The position numbers and the translations under genes are program-made. DNA of 7,055 nt from Gemmatimonadales bacterium (lineage in GTDB: Bacteria > Gemmatimonadota > Gemmatimonadetes > Palauibacterales > Palauibacteraceae), in contig JAUWDL010000062.1 in NCBI GenBank assembly GCA_030608825.1, positions 1 to 7,055 of the forward strand, written 5' to 3'. This document shows, piece by piece, positions 1 through 5,235 of this stretch (its first letter is position 1; every line of letters starts with the position of its first letter). The notes beneath the pieces were generated by a model that ran no database searches, was not told the origin of the DNA, and worked only from the letters and a program-made list of their open reading frames with translations.

Positions 1-628
1 CGGCGTCGATCAGGGAGTACGTGTGCGACCCGTACCCGTTCATGTGCCGGTAGCTTGCCGGGATGCCACGGTCGGAGAAGAGGATCGTGACCTGATGCAG
101 CGACTCGGGGCATAGCGACCAGAAATCCCACTGCATGTCCATGTCACGCAGATTTGTCTTCGGGTCGCGCTTCTGTGTGTGGATGAAGTTCTGGAACTTG
201 TAGGGGTCACGTACGAAGAAAACCGGCGTGTTGTTGCCGACCAGGTCCCAGTTTCCGTCTTCCGTGTAGAACTTGATCGCGAAGCCGCGGACGTCACGCT
301 CGGCGTCGGCCGCGCCCCGCTCGCCCGCCACGGTCGAGAAGCGGAGGAAGACGTCGGTCTCCTTGCCCACCTCCGAGAGGAACTTCGCCTTCGTGAAGCG
401 CGTCACGTCGTTCGTGACGGTGAAGGTGCCGTGCGCGCCGGATCCATTGGCGTGAACGACGCGCTCCGGAATCCGCTCCCGGTTGAAGTGCTGCATCTGC
501 TCGAGAAGCTGTACGTCCTGCATCAGTACCGGGCCGCGGGGGCCGGCGGTCATCGCCTGTTGCTCGCCGATGGGCGCCCCGCTGGCGGTCGTCAGGTTGG
601 GATTCCCGTTTTTCTGTTCCTCACTCAT
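1..628 (-). CDS. katA: Monofunctional heme catalase, N-terminal 209 residues (gene continues past the left edge)
   Basis: Heme catalase that dismutates hydrogen peroxide to water and oxygen, expected in the cytoplasm since the N-terminus has no signal peptide. The reading frame starts at ATG 628 (MSEEQKNG...) and stays open to base 1, so only the N-terminal part is seen. The proximal active-site signature [12 protein letters not shown] spans residues 48-59 and ends in the catalytic distal-side His59. RFSTVAGE follows, then VGNNTPVFF with Asn132 at the catalytic Asn position, then [11 protein letters not shown] and the [15 protein letters not shown] stretch; the visible part ends at [10 protein letters not shown]. 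Start spacing and sequence resemble small-subunit (clade 3) catalases such as Bacillus subtilis KatA, which are about 480-500 residues. The C-terminal heme-ligand Tyr and the NADPH-binding part are outside the window. The gene begins 22 nt after the Fur-family repressor and is probably cotranscribed with it. Family identity is certain; clade assignment is from memory. Confidence 0.96.
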   Translation of the reverse strand, partial: MSEEQKNGNPNLTTASGAPIGEQQAMTAGPRGPVLMQDVQLLEQMQHFNRERIPERVVHANGSGAHGTFTVTNDVTRFTKAKFLSEVGKETDVFLRFSTVAGERGAADAERDVRGFAIKFYTEDGNWDLVGNNTPVFFVRDPYKFQNFIHTQKRDPKTNLRDMDMQWDFWSLCPESLHQVTILFSDRGIPASYRHMNGYGSHTYSLIDA

Positions 629-637
629 GGCTCGTGG

Positions 638-644
638 CTCCTTT
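638..644 (-). promoter_or_regulatory. Ribosome-binding site of the catalase gene
   Basis: On the minus strand the sequence AAAGGAG lies 9 nt before ATG 628, inside the 22-nt gap after the repressor stop codon. It is close to the Shine-Dalgarno consensus and fixes the catalase start. It also shows that the catalase has its own efficient translation signal rather than relying on overlap with the repressor. Confidence 0.8.
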
Positions 645-650
645 GTGTTC

Positions 651-1112
651 TTAACTCTCTCTGGACAAAGGTCTTATGCAGCTTTCGCAGATGCCGCGGA
701 AGATCACCTGCGCCTCATCGACGGTGCCCCGAAAGGAGGCTGGAGGCTCCAGGCAGGGCTTCTCGCCGCGCACGCACGGTATGTCCGCGACCGTCCCGCA
801 GACTCGACAGATGAAATGGTGGTGCCAGGTGTCGCTCGCCTCGTACAGGGCGCTGCCCGGACCGACATCGGCGCAGAGAAGCAGCCCTGCGGCGGCCAGA
901 TCGGCCACCACGTTGTAGGCGCTCATGCGAGGAACCGTGTTTCCCCGCTCCTCGAGCAGCCCGACGATCTCGTCCACGGAGCGGTGTCCCCCGACCTGCC
1001 GCAGGAGGGAGTAGACGAGTACTCGGGGACGAGTGGCTCGCAGCCCGACCCGCTGAAGGCGCGAACGGGCGGCCTCGGCCGCCTCCTGAGCCTGCCCTGT
1101 CATCACTTCCAT
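651..1112 (-). CDS. Fur-family peroxide-sensing repressor (FurA/CatR/PerR type)
   Basis: Metal-dependent DNA-binding repressor, 153 residues from ATG 1112. An N-terminal winged helix (about residues 16-90) precedes a C-terminal metal/dimerisation domain. Candidate regulatory-metal ligands by alignment to B. subtilis PerR are His43, Glu91 (Asp in PerR), His97, His99 and Asp110; the structural zinc site is Cys102/Cys105 and Cys142/Cys145. Asp110 matches PerR Asp104, where iron-sensing Fur has Glu, which argues for peroxide sensing by histidine oxidation. The recognition region ([14 protein letters not shown]) and the extra Cys113/Cys120 pair in [10 protein letters not shown] resemble mycobacterial FurA and Streptomyces CatR, which also sit directly upstream of catalase genes. 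The start is uncertain: ATG 1103 and TTG 1160 are in frame, and none has a good ribosome-binding site. It probably represses itself and the catalase. Confidence 0.9.
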   Translation of the reverse strand: MEVMTGQAQEAAEAARSRLQRVGLRATRPRVLVYSLLRQVGGHRSVDEIVGLLEERGNTVPRMSAYNVVADLAAAGLLLCADVGPGSALYEASDTWHHHFICRVCGTVADIPCVRGEKPCLEPPASFRGTVDEAQVIFRGICESCIRPLSRES

Positions 1113-1217
1113 ATTCCGGTCTGGGCGGGGTCGTCCTGGCAGCTTGTTGAAGACCAGCAACCTGCGGGGACCGTCAACGGGGGAGCGGGCAAGCCGGCGC
1201 CTGCTCCAAACACTCGC

Positions 1218-1245
1218 AAGATAGGGCGCGATTTTACATTGTCAA
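1218..1245 (-). promoter_or_regulatory. Probable sigma70-type promoter for the repressor-catalase operon
   Basis: On the minus strand a perfect -35 TTGACA (1245-1240) is followed after 16 nt by TATCTT (1223-1218), a 4-of-6 match to TATAAT. This AT-rich patch stands out from GC-rich surroundings in the gap between amidohydrolase B and the repressor. It points toward the repressor and would give a leader of roughly 100 nt to ATG 1112 or 1103. It is the only good promoter I see in the window. Confidence 0.65.
1233..1245 (-). promoter_or_regulatory. Candidate Fur/PerR-type operator overlapping the -35 element
   Basis: The 13-nt sequence TTGACAATGTAAA on the minus strand is an imperfect inverted repeat around a central base (TTGACA-A-TGTAAA, 5 of 6 positions paired). 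It contains the -35 hexamer, so a bound dimer would block RNA polymerase. Fur-family boxes are AT-rich inverted repeats of similar layout, and the regulator gene lies directly downstream. The assignment is inferred from symmetry and position only, since half of the sequence is constrained by being a -35 box. Confidence 0.35.
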
Positions 1246-1323
1246 GACAGCGGACAGCCCGGTTCGTGTGGCGGAGCCAGGCCGTACTCCCCGCGATCGT
1301 CAGGCCTTCCGGTGCTTCTGAGC

Positions 1324-2646
1324 TTACGAACCTCCGGGCCCGCCGTCACCATCGCCCCGGTACGCCGGCGGATGGCCGCCGTCCAGCGTCCGGTATCGCT
1401 CCAGCAGCTCGAGCTGACGGGACGCGCGGGGCACGCGGACGCCGCGGATGATCACCTCCTCCGCCCGGCTCGAGAGCTCGAACGGGTCGCCGCTCCACAC
1501 CACCAGGTTCCCGACCTTGCCAGCCTCGATCGAACCATAACGGTCGGCGACGCCGTAGATCTCGGCCGGCGTCAGCGTCACGGCACGCAAGGCGGCGTCC
1601 CATGGCAGGCCGAAACGGATCGCGTTGCCCGCCTCCAGTCCTATGTTGTGCGCACGGTGGGATTGAAAGCTGGAGACCGCGACCGCCACTCCGGCCTCGT
1701 GCAGGATCGCGGCGTTGTCGAATCGCGCGCCCAGCCGATCGAAGCCGTCCGGCAGGCTCGTCAGCGGCTTCACGATCACGGGCACGTTCCTCTCCGCCAG
1801 CTGCTCGGCGACCATCCAGGCTTCGGTGCCGCGGCGGATCACCGGTCGCACGCCGTACTCCTCGGCGATCCTCAGCACGGCGAGGATATCGCTGGCCCGG
1901 TCCACCTGGACGACCAGAGGAATCTCGCCGGCCAATACCGGCTGTAGGGCTTCGAGGTCGAGGCGCGACACGCTGAGCGGTCGGACCTCCCCGCGGTCGT
2001 ACGCCTCGCGGTGGCTCGCCCAGTAGCGGGCATCGTCGAGCACCTCCCGGAGACGCAGCGAGGCGGCTCCGCGCGCCCCACCCGTCGCGGCGGCGGCGCC
2101 CGGTCCGAAGCTGGCCGCCATCGCTGCCCGCGGCTTGACGAGCATCGCCTCGACCGTCTCGCCCGTCAGATCGATCACCGCCCCCTGCCCGGCGATGAGC
2201 CCACCCGTCGGTAGGGCCGCCGTCGTCGTCACGCCTCCGAGGCGGTTGATCGGGATCAGGGTCGAGTTGGGGTTGAACCCGTCGACCACGTCGAAGGCGG
2301 CACTCACGGGGTCGCCATCCACGCGGGAGTCGACCGTGGTGCTCTCGAGGCCGATCTCGACGAGGCCTATCTGGGTGCCCGCGTCGAAGAAGCCGGGCGT
2401 CACAACCTTCCCTCTCGCATCGAAGACGGCGAAGTCGTCCGCCGGCACCGGGACGTCCATGCCGACGGCGGAGATCAGGCCGTCGCGCACGAGCACGGTC
2501 GCGCCCTCGATCGGCGGACCGGAGACCGGATAGACGGTGGCGCCGACGATTGCGAGGTTCTGGGCCGCCAGCTCGCCCGGGCGCGTGGCAGAGAGCAGAA
2601 GCGCCGCCGATACCGCGAGCGCCGCGGCGATGGTCCGGGCGGTCAT
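1324..2646 (-). CDS. Exported amidohydrolase-fold protein B, metal ligands lost (probable pseudoenzyme)
   Basis: A 440-residue protein of the amidohydrolase superfamily, imidazolonepropionase-like branch. Residues 1-28 form a Sec-type signal peptide ending near ELAAQ, so it should act outside the cytoplasm. The beta-sandwich part (NLAIVGATVYPVSG, about 30-80) is normal, as are the helix after the eighth strand and the closing YGVADRYGSIEAGKVGNLVV...SGDPFE (about 390-415). The ligand positions are not: after VVTPGF the HxH motif reads G90-T-Q92, the strand-5 His position reads Gln247 or Asp249, the strand-6 H before GTEA is Arg272, and the strand-8 Asp reads Ser326 or Phe327. A conventional metal-dependent hydrolase reaction is therefore unlikely. 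ATG 2646 overlaps the stop of amidohydrolase A (ATGA), so the two are translationally coupled and B may be a structural or regulatory partner of A. The substrate is unknown. The tail is Gly/Asp-rich. Confidence 0.9.
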   Translation of the reverse strand: MTARTIAAALAVSAALLLSATRPGELAAQNLAIVGATVYPVSGPPIEGATVLVRDGLISAVGMDVPVPADDFAVFDARGKVVTPGFFDAGTQIGLVEIGLESTTVDSRVDGDPVSAAFDVVDGFNPNSTLIPINRLGGVTTTAALPTGGLIAGQGAVIDLTGETVEAMLVKPRAAMAASFGPGAAAATGGARGAASLRLREVLDDARYWASHREAYDRGEVRPLSVSRLDLEALQPVLAGEIPLVVQVDRASDILAVLRIAEEYGVRPVIRRGTEAWMVAEQLAERNVPVIVKPLTSLPDGFDRLGARFDNAAILHEAGVAVAVSSFQSHRAHNIGLEAGNAIRFGLPWDAALRAVTLTPAEIYGVADRYGSIEAGKVGNLVVWSGDPFELSSRAEEVIIRGVRVPRASRQLELLERYRTLDGGHPPAYRGDGDGGPGGS

Positions 2647-4202
2647 CGGTCGCCTCCCTGGCCGGATGACGGCAGAATCCCGAGCTCGAAATCCGTCGTC
2701 GGCTGGACGTCCGACCGACTCCGATCGTAGATCAGCGCACCGTCTATGAAGACCTGATCGGCTCGCGAGTACACGGAGAAGGGATCCCCCGACCAGATCA
2801 CGAGATCGGCGTTCTTGCCCGGCTGCAGCGTGCCGACCCGGTCGTCGAGCCCGAGGGCCCAGGCCGGGTTCGCGGTGATCCATCGAAGCGCCTCGTCTCG
2901 GCCGACGTCGATGCCGGCAGCCCTTCCGGCGTACATCGCCCGAGCGGCATCCTGGTTCATGACCTGGATCCCCATATCACTGTCGGTATGGAGGATTGCC
3001 CGCGCGCCAGCCTCAGAGACCAGGGCGATGTTCTGGGGCACCGCGTCGTAGGCCTCGAGCTTGAACCCCCACCAATCCACCCACATCGAGGCGGCGACCG
3101 TGTCGCGTGCCAATAGGTCCCGGAGCTTGTACGCCTCGATCGCGTGGTGGAAGGAGCGGATCCGGAAGCCGAACTCGCGCGCGAGGTCCATCATCTGGGC
3201 CATCTCGTCGGCGCGGTAGCAGTGGTTGTGCACGAAGATGGCCCCGCGCAGCACCTCGGCCAGCGTCTCCTTGGCCAGATCGCGCACCGGCGGACCCTTT
3301 GAGTTCCGGGCGTCACCGGTATATCCGGTGTCACCGACGTCTTCAGCATCACCGGCATCTTCCGCATCGCCCACGTCGCCGGTCATGCCGCCCTCGATCC
3401 AGGCGTCCCACCTCCTGCGGTATCGTTCCGCCTCGATGAAGGCCTCGCGGTAGCCCGCCATGTTCCCCATGCGCGTTCTGGGCGACCGCTGCCTGCCCCC
3501 ATACACCCGTTTCGGGTTCTCGCCACACGCCATCTTCAGCGCCATCGGGGCGTCCGGAAACATCATCTCCTGGACCGTACGGCCGGGAACCGTCTTGAGG
3601 GTGATGCCCCGGCCCCCGATCAGGTTGGCGCTGCCCGGGAGGATCTGGAGGGTGGTCACGCCGGCGGCGAGCGCCCGGGTGAAACCCGGATCCTGCGGCC
3701 ACACCGAGTGCATCGCCCATACTTCGGCCGTGTTCGGATCGGTCGACTCGTTCGTGTCGCTCGTGGAGGAGATCGAGGGTGACGGGGAGACCCCGAGGTG
3801 CGAGTGCGTGTCGATGATCCCGGGCGTCACGAACCTCCCGCTCGCGTCGATCACGTCCGTGCCGGCCGGGACGTCCAGGTTCCGGCCCACCTCGACGATC
3901 TTCCCATCCCGCATGAAGAGATCTCCGCCCTCGATCTCCTCGCCCGCAGCGGTCATGACCGTCGCGCCGCGGATGAGAGTGGGACCGGAGGCGAGCGGAC
4001 GGTAGGTGGATTTCCAAGCGCCGTTCCGTTGGCCGTGCAGGAGATCGGCGATCTCGCCGGCGGACGCTGCGGTCGAGGTGCCTGCGGCGTCCTGGGGCGC
4101 GTACGCCCCCGCCGGTGAGGCCCCCAGGCCGAGGCCCGGGAGGAACACCACGGCGACGGCAGTCAACGCCGACGCCCGGAACGGCCGGCGTCTTCCGATC
4201 AT
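2643..4202 (-). CDS. Exported metal-dependent amidohydrolase A (imidazolonepropionase-like)
   Basis: A 519-residue amidohydrolase-superfamily enzyme expected to hydrolyse an amide, cyclic amide or peptide-like bond outside the cytoplasm; the substrate cannot be read from the sequence. The N-terminus (GRRRPFRASAL, then a hydrophobic stretch ending SPAGAYA near residue 35) is a signal peptide with an RRxF pattern that could use the Tat route. The metal-site residues are intact: His133-Ser-His135 after FVTPGIIDT, His325/His327 in VHNHCYRADEM, His352/His353 in SFHHAIEAYK, and Asp407 in HTDSDMG. The family-typical end (ALGLDDRVGTLQPGKNADLVIW, then SGDPFSVYSRADQVFIDG) is present. Residues about 275-298 are an acidic repeat. 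Start ATG 4202 is chosen over TTG 4226 because of a strong ribosome-binding site. It lies 16 nt after the glycosyltransferase and overlaps amidohydrolase B by 4 nt. Confidence 0.93.
   Translation of the reverse strand: MIGRRRPFRASALTAVAVVFLPGLGLGASPAGAYAPQDAAGTSTAASAGEIADLLHGQRNGAWKSTYRPLASGPTLIRGATVMTAAGEEIEGGDLFMRDGKIVEVGRNLDVPAGTDVIDASGRFVTPGIIDTHSHLGVSPSPSISSTSDTNESTDPNTAEVWAMHSVWPQDPGFTRALAAGVTTLQILPGSANLIGGRGITLKTVPGRTVQEMMFPDAPMALKMACGENPKRVYGGRQRSPRTRMGNMAGYREAFIEAERYRRRWDAWIEGGMTGDVGDAEDAGDAEDVGDTGYTGDARNSKGPPVRDLAKETLAEVLRGAIFVHNHCYRADEMAQMMDLAREFGFRIRSFHHAIEAYKLRDLLARDTVAASMWVDWWGFKLEAYDAVPQNIALVSEAGARAILHTDSDMGIQVMNQDAARAMYAGRAAGIDVGRDEALRWITANPAWALGLDDRVGTLQPGKNADLVIWSGDPFSVYSRADQVFIDGALIYDRSRSDVQPTTDFELGILPSSGQGGDR
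2653..2659 (-). promoter_or_regulatory. Ribosome-binding site that fixes the amidohydrolase B start
   Basis: On the minus strand AGGGAGG lies 6 nt before ATG 2646, inside the 3' end of amidohydrolase A. It supports this start, which yields a clean signal peptide, over the longer open frame that extends far upstream through the coding region of A. Confidence 0.7.
3309..3380 (-). repeat. In-frame minisatellite, 8 units of 9 bp, inside amidohydrolase A
   Basis: Eight consecutive 9-bp units read on the plus strand as variants of GGCRTCRCC (for example GGCGTCACC, GGTGTCACC, GGCATCTTC, CGCATCGCC). On the coding strand each unit gives a tripeptide of the form (G/E)-D-(A/V/T), with one unit G-Y-T. 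The result is an acidic, probably disordered loop at residues about 275-298, between the WDAWIEGGMT segment and the PPVRDLAKETLAEVLRG helix that precedes the strand-5 histidine. The array also contains a small perfect hairpin sequence, CACCGG-TATAT-CCGGTG (3314-3330), which is a by-product of the repeat. Confidence 0.85.
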
Positions 4203-4209
4203 GCTCTTT

Positions 4210-4215
4210 CTCCTT
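4210..4215 (-). promoter_or_regulatory. Ribosome-binding site of amidohydrolase A
   Basis: On the minus strand AAGGAG lies 7 nt before ATG 4202, in the 16-nt gap after the glycosyltransferase stop codon. It is the strongest Shine-Dalgarno sequence in the upstream operon and decides between ATG 4202 and the upstream TTG 4226, which would overlap the preceding gene. Confidence 0.8.
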
Positions 4216-4218
4216 CGG

Positions 4219-5235
4219 TCAGGCAAAAGCGAGGTAGTCCTTCGATCCCGCGTAGACCATCTCGGCCAGCGAGGCGCGAATATCCTCTCTCGCTCCAGGG
4301 GATCCTACCGCGATCAGCACGAAGGGCCGTTGATCTGCCCGTCCCTTCAGATGAGATGGTAGGCAGACGACGGCGCCGTGAACCTGCTGTCCGATCTTTC
4401 TGGGATCGAGGTCCACGAACGCGGCCGGTTGAAGCTGATGCCGAAGAAGCTCGCGGGCCAGAGGCTTGCCCACGCGGCCCGCTCCCCAGATCACGATCGC
4501 TCGGCCGGAGGGCAGGTAGCCGCGAAGCAGGTGGTGCACCTTGCAGCGGCGAAACGCCTCCGGCGAGTACCTGTCGGACCGCATGGAGAGCCGTCCAGCC
4601 GTGATCCGCCAGCTCAGCAGGACCTCGGGCAGGTTCGCCAGTCCGGAGCCCGATCTATGGAGGCGGAAGACCAGATCGTAGTCCTCCGGCCAGCCACGAT
4701 CCCGGTAGCCCCCCACCTGCCGATAGGCCGCGGCCCGCACCATCATCGTCGGATGCGCGAGCGGACACTCGACGAACAGGTCCCGCTCCACCTCCTCCTG
4801 CCCGTGCAGCGAGTTGAGCCAACTCTCGTAGCGCGCGTAGCCGGACCCGACCCGTCCGCGGGGGAAGTAGCGGACCCCGGTCCCGCACGCCGCCACCTCG
4901 GTTCGCGCCTGCAGAAAGCGCCACTGAAGGTGAAAGCGCTGCGCGTGGATCACGTCGTCCGCATCCATTCGGGCCAGGTACTCCGCCCGGGCATGGTTCG
5001 CCGCCAGAGACAACGCCTCGGCAATGCCCGACCCCGTTCCCCTCAACACCCGAACCCGTGGATCCCGCTTCGCCCACCGTTCCAGAATCCCCGGGGTGCC
5101 GTCGCTCGAGCCGTCGTTCACGGCCAGGATCTCGTAGTCGGAGAGCGTCTGCGCCCCGAGGCTGGCGATGCACTCGTCGAGGTGCCGCTCGGCATCCCGG
5201 CAGGGGAGGAGCACGGAGAGCCGGGGAGGGTTCAC
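4219..5235 (-). CDS. Family 2 glycosyltransferase with C-terminal Rossmann-type domain
   Basis: A 338-residue protein. Residues 5-190 form a GT-A fold of glycosyltransferase family 2, which moves a sugar from a nucleotide-sugar donor to a polysaccharide, lipid or protein acceptor with inversion. Visible motifs are SVLLPCRDAERHL (7-19), NDGSSDG (40-46), the metal-binding DAD at Asp91-Asp93 in ARMDADD, and the catalytic-region ED at 184-185 in GWPEDYDL. No membrane segment is evident, so it is probably a cytoplasmic or peripheral enzyme. Residues about 245-338 form a second domain: IVIWGAGRVGKPLARELL (GxGxxG at 251-256), an acidic strand end FVDLDPRKIG (Asp275), and FVLIAVGSPGAREDI, as in nucleotide-binding Rossmann modules. 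It starts at GTG 5235, overlapping the uvrA stop by 4 nt (GTGA), with only a weak GGGCGG-like ribosome-binding sequence, so translation is probably coupled. Donor and acceptor are unknown. Confidence 0.93.
   Translation of the reverse strand: MNPPRLSVLLPCRDAERHLDECIASLGAQTLSDYEILAVNDGSSDGTPGILERWAKRDPRVRVLRGTGSGIAEALSLAANHARAEYLARMDADDVIHAQRFHLQWRFLQARTEVAACGTGVRYFPRGRVGSGYARYESWLNSLHGQEEVERDLFVECPLAHPTMMVRAAAYRQVGGYRDRGWPEDYDLVFRLHRSGSGLANLPEVLLSWRITAGRLSMRSDRYSPEAFRRCKVHHLLRGYLPSGRAIVIWGAGRVGKPLARELLRHQLQPAAFVDLDPRKIGQQVHGAVVCLPSHLKGRADQRPFVLIAVGSPGAREDIRASLAEMVYAGSKDYLAFA

Noticed and set aside
1113..1160. N-terminal extension of the repressor from TTG 1160
   Set aside because: TTG is a rare start, has no spaced ribosome-binding site, and the added 16 residues are not typical of the family, whose conserved part begins after the ATG candidates. 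It cannot be fully excluded.
1260..1323. Possible intrinsic terminator after the amidohydrolase B stop (AGGCC...GGCCT stem)
   Set aside because: The stem is only 5 bp with a long loop and no run of U follows in the transcribed direction, so it does not qualify as a terminator.
1261..1332. Perfect 7-bp inverted repeat GGTTCGT...ACGAACC enclosing 58 nt, the size of a tRNA with its acceptor stem
   Set aside because: No D-arm, anticodon arm or T-arm can be paired inside, there is no T-loop consensus and no CCA follows. One arm also lies in the amidohydrolase B coding end. As a terminator the loop is far too long and there is no T-tract.
483..1451. Long plus-strand open frame of 322 codons spanning the catalase start, repressor and intergenic gap
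   Set aside because: It is antisense to two well-supported genes, shows no recognisable domain, and arises from the GC-rich codon pattern of the opposite strand. The same applies to the other plus-strand open frames.
2647..2883. Extension of the amidohydrolase B frame upstream to 2883 (79 extra codons)
   Set aside because: This part lies wholly within amidohydrolase A in another frame, would bury the signal peptide internally, and is less likely than ATG 2646, which has a good ribosome-binding site.
3314..3330. Perfect hairpin CACCGG-TATAT-CCGGTG as a possible regulatory or recombination site
   Set aside because: It sits inside the minisatellite of amidohydrolase A and follows from the unit sequences; there is no U-tract or partner copy to suggest a separate function.
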